From JARFQW01 sp963842955 (GTDB taxonomy: Bacteria > Pseudomonadota > Gammaproteobacteria > Steroidobacterales > XN24), in NCBI GenBank assembly GCA_963842955.1, contig CAWJIJ010000006.1, forward strand, positions 310,001 to 374,000: DNA of 64,000 nucleotides, given 5' to 3'. Both the position numbers and the translations under genes were made by a program. Under the pieces are notes generated by a model, which had not been told where the DNA came from, made no database searches, and saw only the letters and a list, made by a program, of their open reading frames with translations. Positions 17,860 to 26,735 of this stretch are shown here, piece after piece (position 1 is the stretch's first letter; each line of letters begins with the position of its first letter).

Positions 17860-18152
17860 GAGGCCTCCCCGCCGGACGCCGATTCGAGCAGGCGAGCGAG
17901 CTGGTCTACCGTATTCACGTTAGGTAACTCATTGAGTGGCAGGGAAATATCGAGGGAATCCTCAATGTCCGTGACAATTTCGAGAACCTGCAGGGAGCTC
18001 AGTCCGAGGTCCCCGACGAGATCGATTTCTGTGCCGATCGTTTTGCCCGGCGGGACGAAGGACTCCAAGGCGTCCTTCACGATCCCGAGACACTGCTCGT
18101 AGCTTGCCACTTGTTTTGATCCTCGCCGCTCCGGGTGTTCCGGAGCCGTCAT
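17856..18152 (-). CDS. Dedicated acyl carrier protein for the ceramide pathway
   Basis: A 98-residue acyl carrier protein. The phosphopantetheine site is DLGLSSLQVLEIV, with Ser53 as the likely attachment residue (SSL replaces the common DSL). Acidic helices follow (TDIEDSLDISLPLNELPNVNTVDQLARLL). It overlaps the start of the serine palmitoyltransferase-like gene (ATGA), so the two are translated together. It is probably loaded by the FAAL at 7127-8890 and hands the acyl chain to the palmitoyltransferase, as AcpR does in Caulobacter. The N-terminal 12 residues are extra compared with housekeeping AcpP, and an internal start is possible. Confidence 0.88.
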   Translation of the reverse strand: MTAPEHPERRGSKQVASYEQCLGIVKDALESFVPPGKTIGTEIDLVGDLGLSSLQVLEIVTDIEDSLDISLPLNELPNVNTVDQLARLLESASGGEAS

Positions 18153-18270
18153 GTCTTTCGCCGTCGCTGGCCTGGCCCGTCGCGTCGGCTCACCCGGCTT
18201 ATGTTAGCGCGTCGGGCCGCTGTCCGTAACGCCCCAGACGTGACCGGACAGGCAGCAATGATCATCGCGT

Positions 18271-19479
18271 TTACCCGCCAGGGATGTCCCCAACGAGTTC
18301 CCTGACACGCTCCACCGCCCGTTCCAGGTCGCCGAGCGGTCTGCAAGGTGGCGTTTCTCCTGGCTCTCCGACCCACCGGCACTGGCTGTTTCGAATGAGC
18401 TCGCGGTGGAATAACGAAAGGTCTCGCGTCGCGCGGCGAGGCCCGTGATCCATCAGTCCACGATAGATTCGCGCCGCGAGGCGTGTCTCTACCTGATCGG
18501 CGTCGATCGGCACAGACTGAAGACTGGCAGAAGGATTGCCGAGGTCGAAAATCTCCACCGGCTTGGCCGTCGCCACTGCTTCGGAAAGCATGGAAACCGT
18601 ATCGCTGGTCACGATGAGACGGTCGGCAGTGGCCAGAATGGCCAGGTAGGGATTGGTCGTCGTCTGTCCTTCCCAGCGAAACAGGAAATGGGGCCCGGTC
18701 AGCACGGACTCCAGGGCATCGGTTGCCGCGGTGGTCGTTCTGGGGCTGGTGGTTGCAATCACGCTTCCGGCGCCGGCCATCGCCGTGGCGACCTTGCCGA
18801 GTTTTCGGGCGCCTGCGGGTCCGAAGGTCAGCGGTCCGCTGTGCCCGCCGGCCACGACACCGACGACGGGCCGGGGCAGGTGATCGAAGGTGGATGTCCA
18901 GGCCCCGGCGGCATCCGCCAGGGTTTCGGGCGTGATTCGATGGAGCGTGCCGATGTTCTGGAGCACGTTCGGACGCTCGGGAAGCCGGTACTGGGGTGTG
19001 GTGACAATCAGGTCGAACAGGCCAATGGGCGCCCAGGGCCGACCGATCCAGACCAGTCGCGTCCGCCCGTTCGACTGCCGCCGGATCCAGCGGGCCACCG
19101 GCTCATTCCGCATGCCGGCGGAAATCAAGACATCCGGCCAGGGCGGCGTCAGGGGCCCGGACTGTTCTATATGCAGGCCCGCAAGGCTTTCCGATCGGAG
19201 CAGGCCCGGCACGAAGTCCGTTCGCCGATGAGCAAGGGGCTTGTTTTCCACCGTCCAGCCGCAATCCTCCGAAAGCGCTTCGGCCAGCGCCATGATCTGT
19301 GTCCGTTCGCCGGCCCGGTAGGCTTCAAGCACCCACGCCGTCGGAGCCGTGCGAGATGACGGGCCCGGGGCTGATGGCTTGTCGGGGGCGGCTCCATTCC
19401 GCTTGGCGGTATGCTCGGGCACGGTACGGTCTTCAGTGGCGTTGCAGCCGCTGGATTCTACGCGATGGAGCGCCGCCAT
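18271..19479 (-). CDS. ELM1-family GT-B-like protein, copy 2
   Basis: About 380-400 residues of the same family as the gene at 13531. Diagnostic blocks are WVLEAYRAGERTQIMALAEALS, PPWPDVLISAGMRNEPVARWIRRQ, TTPQYRLPERPNVLQNIGTLHRI, RPVVGVVAGGHSGPLTFG, TTSPRTTT and NPYLAILATADRLIVTSDTVSMLSEAVATAKPVEIFDL. The open frame continues to 20118 on this strand, but everything upstream of 19479 is low-complexity and opposes the acyltransferase gene. ATG 19479 and GTG 19422 are both possible starts. The first block departs from copy 1 (EAYRAGERTQ against GQKAGDNNQ), which hints at a different donor or acceptor. Confidence 0.78.
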   Translation of the reverse strand: MAALHRVESSGCNATEDRTVPEHTAKRNGAAPDKPSAPGPSSRTAPTAWVLEAYRAGERTQIMALAEALSEDCGWTVENKPLAHRRTDFVPGLLRSESLAGLHIEQSGPLTPPWPDVLISAGMRNEPVARWIRRQSNGRTRLVWIGRPWAPIGLFDLIVTTPQYRLPERPNVLQNIGTLHRITPETLADAAGAWTSTFDHLPRPVVGVVAGGHSGPLTFGPAGARKLGKVATAMAGAGSVIATTSPRTTTAATDALESVLTGPHFLFRWEGQTTTNPYLAILATADRLIVTSDTVSMLSEAVATAKPVEIFDLGNPSASLQSVPIDADQVETRLAARIYRGLMDHGPRRATRDLSLFHRELIRNSQCRWVGEPGETPPCRPLGDLERAVERVRELVGDIPGG

Positions 19480-19642
19480 GAGCGAAAGGCGGCGCGCTTC
19501 GAGCCTGTGGCACCAGGAGCGGCCCGGCCGTAGACTCATGGTCCGCCCGGACGCTTTCGAACATGCGTCTGCCGGCCCGTATTCGCTTTTCCCGCGGCCC
19601 TTGGGCCATTCTGATTCACTGTCTCCTGGAACATCTTTCGAC

Positions 19643-20623
19643 GTGACACGCTTCGTATTAGGTAGCCGGTTATCCAAGGCGGCAGAACGGTCCTCGGCGC
19701 TCAGTCGTGCCCTCTGGAAGGTCGAATCCGGCATTTTCCGGAGCTTCATGGCCGTTCTTCGGAGCCTGTCCGTGGAACGCGCTACTGCCGTGGGCCGACG
19801 CGTGGCGTCCCGGGTGGGCCCCGGGATGCCAAAACATGCCAAGATTCTGCGCAATCTCGAACTCGCGTTTCCGGAGAAGACCGCCGCCGAACGCGAGGCA
19901 TTGGCAAGAGAGGTCTGGGGCGGGGTGGGCGCGCTGCTCGTGGAGTACGCACACCTGGAGGATATCTGCCGCCCTGGCGAAGGCAGCCGCCTGGAGACGG
20001 TCATCGAGGCCGAGATTCCGGCATTCAGTGCGAATGGCCGGCCCGCGATTTTTGTCGCTGCCCACCTGGCCAACTGGGAACTTTGCGCTGCAGCCATTTC
20101 CCGCTTCGCTCCGGTCACCGCCGTCTACACGCCGCTGCAGAACCCTTACCTCGACGCGGTTCTCGCGTCCCGGCGAGAGACCCTGGGCTGCCGCCTGCTT
20201 GCCCGGGACACCAGTATGCGGGGGCTGGTGCGGGAGCTGGCCGCCGGCCGGTCCATCGGCATGATCATGGACCAGCGGGTGGACAGCGGCATACCGGTGC
20301 CTATGTTCGGGGTCGACAAGCTGACGACGGTCGTGCCGGCTCGCCTCGCCCTTCGATTCGATTGCGACCTGGTGCCCTTGCGCACCGAGCGCCTGGGTGA
20401 TGCGCGCTACCGGGTGACATTTTGTCCGCCGATTCGCCCTCCGGATACGACGGGGACGGAAGCCGAGAAGGCCCTTGCAATGACCCGCGAGATCAATGCC
20501 CGGTTCGAGGACTGGATCCGGGCGCGGCCCGCGGACTGGTTCTGTGCCAAGCGGCGTTGGCCCAAGGATGCGAGGCCCGCCATCCCGGCCTCGCCGGGCG
20601 CCGATCCGGCCGAGTCGGGCTGA
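19643..20623 (+). CDS. LpxL-like lysophospholipid/lipid A-type acyltransferase
   Basis: A protein of about 326 residues of the LpxL/HtrB (LABLAT) family. It has the NLELAFPE block typical of the family and the catalytic HxxxxE in AAHLANWEL (His141, Glu146), followed by the MDQRVDSGIPVPMFG region that aligns with the family's D-Q-R segment. The N terminus (FRSFMAVLRSLSVERA) is amphipathic and membrane-associating. The start is probably GTG 19643, since the open frame upstream to 19349 opposes another gene and lacks family features. The acceptor could be lipid A, but inside this locus an acyl transfer to the sphingoid base or its headgroup is equally possible. First gene of a plus-strand run with a sulfotransferase and an ELM1-family gene. 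Confidence 0.8.
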   Translation: MTRFVLGSRLSKAAERSSALSRALWKVESGIFRSFMAVLRSLSVERATAVGRRVASRVGPGMPKHAKILRNLELAFPEKTAAEREALAREVWGGVGALLVEYAHLEDICRPGEGSRLETVIEAEIPAFSANGRPAIFVAAHLANWELCAAAISRFAPVTAVYTPLQNPYLDAVLASRRETLGCRLLARDTSMRGLVRELAAGRSIGMIMDQRVDSGIPVPMFGVDKLTTVVPARLALRFDCDLVPLRTERLGDARYRVTFCPPIRPPDTTGTEAEKALAMTREINARFEDWIRARPADWFCAKRRWPKDARPAIPASPGADPAESG

Positions 20624-20753
20624 GCGGGGAGGTCCCCACGAATTCCGCCATGTTGTAGCGCCGTGGCGGCATCTTCCGCATACTTTACCGTTTCGAATCG
20701 CCGATCCCGCCCGTGGCGCGGAATCCGGCGCCTGGCTAGGGGATCCCAAGGCA

Positions 20754-21716
20754 ATGTTTCAGCTCAGCGATGGTGTCAAGAAGTGGTTGGTTCTCCTCCC
20801 GACTTTCCCCCTGCCCGCCAGCGCCCGGGTCGGTATCCGGCGTAAGTACCTGTCACAGGTCGAGCTGAAATCCGCGGAGCGTTCGGATCTCCTGATCATC
20901 GGACACCCCAAGAGTGGCAACACGTGGCTGAAGGTCATGCTGTCGCGCCTTTACCAGGTGCGTTACGGGCTGCCGGCCAACCGGCTGATCAATACCGATG
21001 AGTTCGCGCTGAAAAATCCCGAGATTCCCCGGCTGGCTTCGTCCAACGGCTACTACAGCTACGAGGGCGTCATAGGCGATGCACTCGAGCCGGATGCCCC
21101 GGATTCCGTGCTCAAGCACAAGCCCGTACTGCTGATCGCGCGCAATCCGCTGGACATCGCCGTGTCATGGTATTTCCAGTTCACCAAGCGGCAGTCCGCC
21201 CACAAACAGGAACTGATCAACCACTTCATTCCCCATCCCATCGACCGCAAGACCGTGGAGATGTGGGATTTCGTCCGCCACAGCGACATCGGGATCGAGT
21301 GCCTGGTCGAGTTTCTCAACGCCTGGGAACGGCGCATTCGGCCGCTGGAGCGTGGCCGGATTATTCGCTACGAGGACATGCGCGCCGATCCGCTCACGAC
21401 GCTGAAGTCGGTTGTCGATCTGCTCGGCGCGGATTTCAGCGACGAGGAAATTCGCGAGGCGGTGGAGTTCGGATCATTCGACAACCTGCGCAAGCTGGAG
21501 ACCGGCGGGTTTTTCCGCCAGGGCGGTATGCGCCTGAAGGACCGCAATGACCCGACCACGTACAAGGTACGCCGCGGCAAGGTCGGCGGCTATCGCGACT
21601 ATTTCACTCCCGAGCAGGTAGCCGAGCTGGAGGACCTGGTCTATTCCAGGATTTCCCCGGCCTTCGGCTACAAGCCGGCCGCTGCATCGGCTGAACCGAC
21701 GGCCGCGAGCGCCTGA
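20754..21716 (+). CDS. Sulfotransferase domain protein, copy 1
   Basis: A 320-residue PAPS-dependent-type sulfotransferase (Sulfotransfer_1). The 5'-phosphosulfate loop is GHPKSGNTWLKVML at residues 50-63. The 3'-phosphate region is ARNPLDIAVSWYFQF, and the C-terminal KVRRGKVGGYRDYFTPEQ is the usual RxGxxGxW-like end. ATG 20754 opens MFQLSDGVKKWLVLLP; the longer frame upstream belongs to the acyltransferase region. It likely sulfates a hydroxyl or sugar of the lipid made here. Clustered with two further sulfotransferases at 23879 and 25772. No PAPS synthesis genes (cysDN/cysC) are in the window, so PAPS must come from elsewhere. Confidence 0.87.
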   Translation: MFQLSDGVKKWLVLLPTFPLPASARVGIRRKYLSQVELKSAERSDLLIIGHPKSGNTWLKVMLSRLYQVRYGLPANRLINTDEFALKNPEIPRLASSNGYYSYEGVIGDALEPDAPDSVLKHKPVLLIARNPLDIAVSWYFQFTKRQSAHKQELINHFIPHPIDRKTVEMWDFVRHSDIGIECLVEFLNAWERRIRPLERGRIIRYEDMRADPLTTLKSVVDLLGADFSDEEIREAVEFGSFDNLRKLETGGFFRQGGMRLKDRNDPTTYKVRRGKVGGYRDYFTPEQVAELEDLVYSRISPAFGYKPAAASAEPTAASA

Positions 21717-21766
21717 GGGCGTCGCGCCGGGCCGCCGCCCGAGCAAGCAAAGCAGTCCACCTCGCC

Positions 21767-22960
21767 ATGTCCACGAACCCGCCTTCATCCGTGTCCGCCG
21801 TGCCCGGCCCGGGGGCGCCCAGCGGGCGCGTCGCGTCCTCATCTTCAGTCAACCCGTCCGGGCAGGGCCGTTCTCCCAGAGTCTGGATGATCGTGGGCGA
21901 CAGGCTCGGCGACAACGCCCAGGTGGAAACGCTCGTGGCGGCCCTGGGGATCCCGGTGGAGCGCAAGTACGTGCGCGTCGCTGACGCCTGGACGAAGCGC
22001 AAGCCACGGGTCAAAGCCTCCCTGCACCACATCGACCTGGCGGCGTCAGACGTCCTGGAAGGACCCTGGCCGGATCTGGTGATCACTGTCGGACGCAGGC
22101 TGTCCATGGTGGCCTTGTGGATCCAGCAGCAGTCCGGCGAGCGAACCCGGCTCGTTCTGGTCGGCAAGCCCTCCGGCGCCCACCGCCACTTCAGCCTCAT
22201 CATCACCAGCGCCGAGGTGCAGATTGCGCCGGCCCCGAATGTGCTCCGGATCGGCATGCCGCTGTTGCGGGTGGACGAGACCCGCGTGGCCGAGGCGGCC
22301 GAGGCCTGGCGCGACCGGCTGGAGAAGCTCCCCAGGCCCTTGATCGGCATGCTTGTCGGCGGGCCGACCAATCCCTTCGTGTTCAACGCATCGGTCCGGG
22401 ACAGGCTGCTCCGCACGGCCCACGACATCGTGAGCCGCGACGGCGGCACCCCCTATGTCACGACCAGTCCGCGTACGCCGCCCAAGATCGTCGCTGCGCT
22501 AAGGGAAGGTCTGCCGCCGGAGGCGCAGTTTTTCGAATGGCGTCGCGATGCGCCGGACAATCCGTATCACGCGCTGCTGGGTCTCGCCGATGGATTCATC
22601 GTGACGGGCGACAGCATTTCGATGCTCGTGGAGGTGGCCAAGCTCGGCAAGCCTCTGGGGATTTTCCCGCTGCCCTACGGCGTTATCCACAAGCTGGATC
22701 AGGTGCGCCGCGAAGGCGCGCACTGGCTCTACGAGCCCGAGGTGGGCAAGTCATCGGACGGCCTGCGGCGAACGATCATCTCCGCCGGCGGGGCCCTGGG
22801 AGTGCTGCCGCGGACGCGGGACTTCTCGGCCCTGCACGGGCTGCTAATCGACCAGGGGCTGGCGGGTCCGGCGGAGGAGCCCCTGCGCGCGCCGGAAGGC
22901 GAGGTACCCAGCGATCTTCCGGTCGTAGTCGAGCGGATACACGCCTTGCTGAAAGAGTAG
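21767..22960 (+). CDS. ELM1-family GT-B-like protein, copy 3
   Basis: A 397-residue member of the ELM1-like family. Blocks: VWMIVGDRLGDNAQVETLVAALG, GPWPDLVITVGRRLSMVALWIQQQ, RPLIGMLVGGPTNPFVFN, TTSPRTPPKIVAALREG, and NPYHALLGLADGFIVTGDSISMLVEVAKLGKPLGIFPL. It is more divergent than copies 1 and 2: the PQYRLPERPN block is replaced by ITSAEVQIAPAPNVLRIG, and the N terminus is long and Pro/Ser-rich. Lies 50 bases after the sulfotransferase gene on the same strand, so the three plus-strand genes 19643-22960 are probably one unit. Confidence 0.82.
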   Translation: MSTNPPSSVSAVPGPGAPSGRVASSSSVNPSGQGRSPRVWMIVGDRLGDNAQVETLVAALGIPVERKYVRVADAWTKRKPRVKASLHHIDLAASDVLEGPWPDLVITVGRRLSMVALWIQQQSGERTRLVLVGKPSGAHRHFSLIITSAEVQIAPAPNVLRIGMPLLRVDETRVAEAAEAWRDRLEKLPRPLIGMLVGGPTNPFVFNASVRDRLLRTAHDIVSRDGGTPYVTTSPRTPPKIVAALREGLPPEAQFFEWRRDAPDNPYHALLGLADGFIVTGDSISMLVEVAKLGKPLGIFPLPYGVIHKLDQVRREGAHWLYEPEVGKSSDGLRRTIISAGGALGVLPRTRDFSALHGLLIDQGLAGPAEEPLRAPEGEVPSDLPVVVERIHALLKE

Positions 22961-22977
22961 TTCCCCGGGGCCGCGAA

Positions 22978-23616
22978 TCAGCTTCCGGTGCCCAGCAGGC
23001 GCAGTGCTTTCTTCATGGTTCGCGTTCCCAGGCGGTCGATCCGCTGTTTCAACAGTGCCGAAGGGGACGCACGGAGAAAGTTTACCTGGAGCATCCGGCG
23101 TTCGCCGACAAACGGCTTGTGGCCATGCCAGGAATGATCCGTGCGGCGGAAGGCGAGCAGGGTCCCCCCCAGCGGCACGACTTCAGCGGCGTAATCCTCG
23201 ATGTCCGCGTTCGAGCGCAGCAAGCGGAGCTGACCCTCGGGCCGCGTCCAGCCCTGGTTGAAATACAACAGGACCGTGATGACCTTGCTGGGGTGGTCCG
23301 TGTGGATGTTGCCGTCACTCTTTTCGCAGAACTTGCGCACGGTGATGGTGGTCGGGCTTTCGGTCAGGTCCACGCCAAACTTCTCGCCGATGACTTCGGC
23401 GAATTCCGGACCGGTCAGTTCGTGGATCAGCGTTTCGAACGCCTCACCGAAGGTCAGGTCTTCGAGCGACTTGTTGCCGGGAACCGTGATGTCCGGATAG
23501 TCCGCGTTGATCGGCGTGAGCTTTTCATTGGTCACGCAGTCTGGGACCACCAGGTAGTCAAAGGGATCGCTGTGCAGCGGCGCGGCTCGGATTGCGCTGT
23601 TATCGAGTACCGTCAT
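22978..23616 (-). CDS. 2-oxoglutarate/Fe(II)-dependent oxygenase, copy 1
   Basis: A 212-residue protein with the Fe(II) facial triad of 2OG oxygenases: HTD at residues 105-107 within NIHTDHPSKVITVLLYFN, a distal His (HSWHGH, 161-166) and Arg173/174 for 2-oxoglutarate (GERRMLQVNF). It would hydroxylate a substrate with loss of CO2 and succinate. In the locus a hydroxylation of the long-chain base or fatty acid would create an acceptor for sulfate or sugar. Sphinganine hydroxylases of eukaryotes belong to a different (di-iron) family, so this would be a convergent solution. No signal peptide. Convergent with the ELM1-family gene. Confidence 0.82.
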   Translation of the reverse strand: MTVLDNSAIRAAPLHSDPFDYLVVPDCVTNEKLTPINADYPDITVPGNKSLEDLTFGEAFETLIHELTGPEFAEVIGEKFGVDLTESPTTITVRKFCEKSDGNIHTDHPSKVITVLLYFNQGWTRPEGQLRLLRSNADIEDYAAEVVPLGGTLLAFRRTDHSWHGHKPFVGERRMLQVNFLRASPSALLKQRIDRLGTRTMKKALRLLGTGS

Positions 23617-23878
23617 AACAGGTGCTGGTCACGGATATCCCTGGTGAGCAGGGATTTCAGTCAGCCGATAATTTTACGCGTGCCGGTACTCATCCGCCAT
23701 ACTCGGCGAGCCGGTGAGTCTCCTCGGTTATCCGTCGGGAAAGCGCCATAGGGCGCGGACCTCGTGGTATTCTGACCTATTAAGCCGGGCAGCCGGCGGG
23801 GCTGCCTGCAGTCACCGCGATGGCTCCCTGTCCACAACAACCGGGCGCCGGACCAGGCGCTCTTGCCGGAAACTGATC

Positions 23879-24836
23879 GTGATCGAAGTCATTGCCCGTC
23901 ACGCCGTCGTCGGCTCGCTTTTTTTTCTTCCTTTCTCCCGGCGAAAGTCGGTTGAGCGCTGGCTTCGGGGCCGGGAGGAGCATCGCAAACTCCAGCAGGC
24001 GGACTGGCTCCTGGTGTCCTGGGGCAAGAGCGGCCGCACGTGGCTCCGCGTCATGCTGTCCCGGGTCTACGAGCTGAAGTACGGGCTTGATCGGCATGAC
24101 CTCGTCGAGTTCGATAACCTGCACCGAAAGAACCCCGGGATCCCCAAGGTTTTTTTCACGCACGGAAACTATCTGCGCAACTACACCGGCCACGGGTACG
24201 ACACGAAGGTCGACTACTACGGTAAGCGGACCGTCCTGCTCGTGCGCGATCCCCGGGATGTGGCGGTTTCCCAATACTTCCAGTGGAAGTACCGCATGAG
24301 GCGCCACAAGAAACGCATCAATGACTATCCGTCTCACGGGTCTGGGATGGAGATTTTCGATTTCCTGATGGAACCGGAGCAGGGGTTGCCGCGGGTCATT
24401 CGCTACTTCAATTCCTGGCTGAAAGAGATTCCGAAGGTCGGCGACGTTCTGGTCGTGCGCTACGAAGACATGCGGGAATCTCCGGGTGAGGTGCTCAAGC
24501 AGATTCTCGAGTTTACGGGTACGCCGGCCACGGACGAGCAGATCGCTGACGCCGTGGAATTCGCGGCCTACGAGAACCTCAAGAAAAAAGAAGGTGAGAC
24601 AAAGTTCTCGCCCCTGAAGGGCGGCTGGCGACTGGTCCCCGGAAACCGGAACAACCCGAATTCGTTCAAGGTGCGCCGGGCCAAGGTTGGGCGGCTACCG
24701 GGACTACTTCACCGACGAGCAGCTGGCGCGGATCGACGCCATGGTGGACGAAGAGATGCTGCCGTTGATCGGCTACACGTCGTCGGAGGCTGAGCCGGTC
24801 CGGGAAGGCACCGCGGGCGGGCAGAAACCGGCCTGA
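23879..24836 (+). CDS. Sulfotransferase domain protein, copy 2 (one frameshift)
   Basis: Sulfotransferase of about 318 residues if repaired. The PAPS loop reads SWGKSGRTWLRVMLSRVY (the usual Pro before Lys is Gly). Further blocks are LLVRDPRDVAVSQYFQWKYRMRRHKK and KVRRAKVGGYRDYFTDEQL. The last block is reached only by changing frame near 24690, where GGG appears instead of GG: the current frame gives VGRLPGLLHRRAAG, while the other continues YRDYFTDEQLARIDAMVDEEMLPLIGY and stops at 24834-24836. The start is likely GTG 23879 by alignment with the copy at 25772. Close relative of that copy (FFTHGNYLRNYTG against FFTHDNYLRDYTG), so a local duplication. Probably intact in the organism. Confidence 0.83.
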
Positions 24837-24855
24837 GCCTTCTTCGCTGCCCCGG

Positions 24856-25759
24856 TCATGCCGCCAGGGGCGGCGTGGCCTCGATCACGTCGAAGGCGTC
24901 GTGGCGGATGTGATTGCGGTGCATCTCGTCCCGCAGCCGCGCTTCGTCGACAATGCCTTTCTCCAGGCATTCCTTCAGCAGGCCGAAGAAGAACTGCTCC
25001 TGCCTGGGGTCCGGGTGGGGCTTGTAGGTTCCGGCAAACTTGTAGTCGCCGAACAGGGCTCGACGGGTTCGCCGTATCCAGTGCCGCGGAGGAAAGAGCC
25101 GGAAGGTATCCGCGGGCCGATAGTCCACCGACAGGCCGGTCTTCCAGGGCTGGGTCTTGCGCTTGGTGTTGTGGAGCAGCTTCGTGTCTTCGTCCAGGTG
25201 GTCGAAGTCATTCCAGCAGCTTTCGAAGAGGCCGATGGTTGACCGGTCGTTCGAGCTTCAGTGAAATCCAGTCCATGTAGTCGCGCTGAAACGTGAACAT
25301 CTCGGCGAACTGTTCCGCCACGGACCAGTGAGTGAGTTTCGCGCAATCAAGCAGCATCACGCTGGAGGCCAGCGCGCCACCGCGACCCTTGTAGCCGCCC
25401 TTGGTCCGGCACATCAGCGCCTTGCCGCCCATGTCGCGAAACAGCAGTTGAGTGATGTCGCCGACCGCGAAAATATCGGGATCGATGACCACCGCACGGC
25501 CTTCGTAGCCCATGAGCTCCGGCGGCATGAATCGCAACGGCGTAAACGACTGCAGATCGTCGTTGAGCCAGGGGCGCTTCTCTCCATCCCGGAGAAACAG
25601 CATACCCTCGCGTTCCAGCATGAAGTCCTGCTTGCCCGCTTCGATGAAGCGGATGTCGAAATCCTCGGGCCGGGCGCTGTTGCGGGTCAGCGAGTACCTG
25701 GAAACGATGGCGCCGAGCATCTGCCGCTCATTCGTATGGATGAATACGGTGGGCTTCAT
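24856..25759 (-). CDS. Glycosyltransferase-like protein with DPD motif, paralogue 2 (one frameshift)
   Basis: Paralogue of the gene at 12599. The first part (25759 down to about 25240) has MKPTVFIHTNERQMLGAIV, LNDDLQSFTPLRFMPPELMGY and VVIDPDIFAVGD. After SLKLERP the frame breaks. With one G removed near 25240 the reading continues STIGLFESCWNDFDHLDEDTKLLHNTKRKTQPWKTGLSVDYRPADTFRLFPP and on to the stop at 24856, matching the paralogue throughout. Start ATG 25759 has a good ribosome binding site (GAGGGGAG). The gene lies on the minus strand directly after sulfotransferase copy 3. Reaction and donor are unknown. Confidence 0.78.
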
Positions 25760-25771
25760 TATCGACTCCCC

Positions 25772-26701
25772 TCAATTGGCCTGGCCGGAGGCTGCCCGTC
25801 CGTAACCGAAAATCGGTGCCAGAAATTCATCGACTGCCGCGTCGATGCGTTCAACCTGCTCGTCGTCGAAATAGTCCTTGTAGCCGCCGACCTTGGCCCG
25901 GCGAACCTTGTAGGAGTCCGGGTTGTTCACGTCTCTCGGTTTCAGCCTGCCTCCGGTCATGCCCGATCCGCTTTGCTCTTCCCGCTTGCGCATTTTTTCC
26001 ACGGAGCCGAAATCCACGGCCTCGCGAATTTCCTCGGTCGTGGCCGGGGTCCCCAGAAACTCCATTACGCGGCCGAGTTCCAGCTCGGGATCCCGGCGCA
26101 GGTCTTCGTATCGGGTGAGCGCGAAGGGGTCGAGGACACCGAAATCCCGGGCCCAGAAATTCATGAAATGCATGACCCTCTCGAGGCCCCACTCCGGCTT
26201 CATCATGAAATCGAACAGCGGCACGTCTTCCCCGTGATCCGGATAGCCCAGGAGTCCCTTTTTCTCCACGCGCATCCGGTGTTTCCACTGGAAGAACTGG
26301 GACACGGTTACGTCTGCGGGGTGGCGAACGAGCATGAGGACCCGCCGACCGCCGTAGTCGGCTGCCGCGGTCGTGCTTCCCGTGTAGTCCCGCAAGTAGT
26401 TGTCGTGGGTAAAGAAAATCCTGGGGATCGCCTTGTTCCGGCGATGGAAGTCGTCAAAGGAAATCAGGCTGCCCTCGGGCAGGCCATGACGCTGCTGGTA
26501 GATGCGCGAGAGCATGACCCGCAGCCAGGTGCGTCCGCTCTTGCCGTGGGAGACGATTGTCGTGTCGGCCTTTTCCAGCTTTCCGAACTGCTCCCGGCCC
26601 CGGTGGCGGCGCTCGATCGCAATCTGGCGGTCCTCCGGCAGGAAGAACACGGACTTGCGGACAAGCAATCGCGAAAGTTTTTTTACGGCGGTCTGATACA
26701 T
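25772..26701 (-). CDS. Sulfotransferase domain protein, copy 3
   Basis: Sulfotransferase of about 309 residues. The PAPS loop is SHGKSGRTWLRVMLSRIY, followed by LMLVRHPADVTVSQFFQWKHRMR and the C-terminal KVRRAKVGGYKDYFDDEQVERIDAAVDEFLAPIFGY. ATG 26701 (MYQTAVKKLSRLLVRKSVFFLPEDRQ) aligns with copy 2; the frame upstream crosses a hairpin-rich spacer. Lies between a 2OG oxygenase gene (upstream) and glycosyltransferase-like paralogue 2 (13 bases downstream), so sulfation, hydroxylation and sugar transfer may be transcribed together. Confidence 0.87.
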   Translation of the reverse strand: MYQTAVKKLSRLLVRKSVFFLPEDRQIAIERRHRGREQFGKLEKADTTIVSHGKSGRTWLRVMLSRIYQQRHGLPEGSLISFDDFHRRNKAIPRIFFTHDNYLRDYTGSTTAAADYGGRRVLMLVRHPADVTVSQFFQWKHRMRVEKKGLLGYPDHGEDVPLFDFMMKPEWGLERVMHFMNFWARDFGVLDPFALTRYEDLRRDPELELGRVMEFLGTPATTEEIREAVDFGSVEKMRKREEQSGSGMTGGRLKPRDVNNPDSYKVRRAKVGGYKDYFDDEQVERIDAAVDEFLAPIFGYGRAASGQAN

Positions 26702-26735
26702 CGGCGGGATTCTAACCGCTAGGCGCTCACCGGTC

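Noticed and set aside
19480..20118. Upstream extension of ELM1-family copy 2
   Set aside because: No family features, and it lies over the start of the LpxL-like gene on the other strand.
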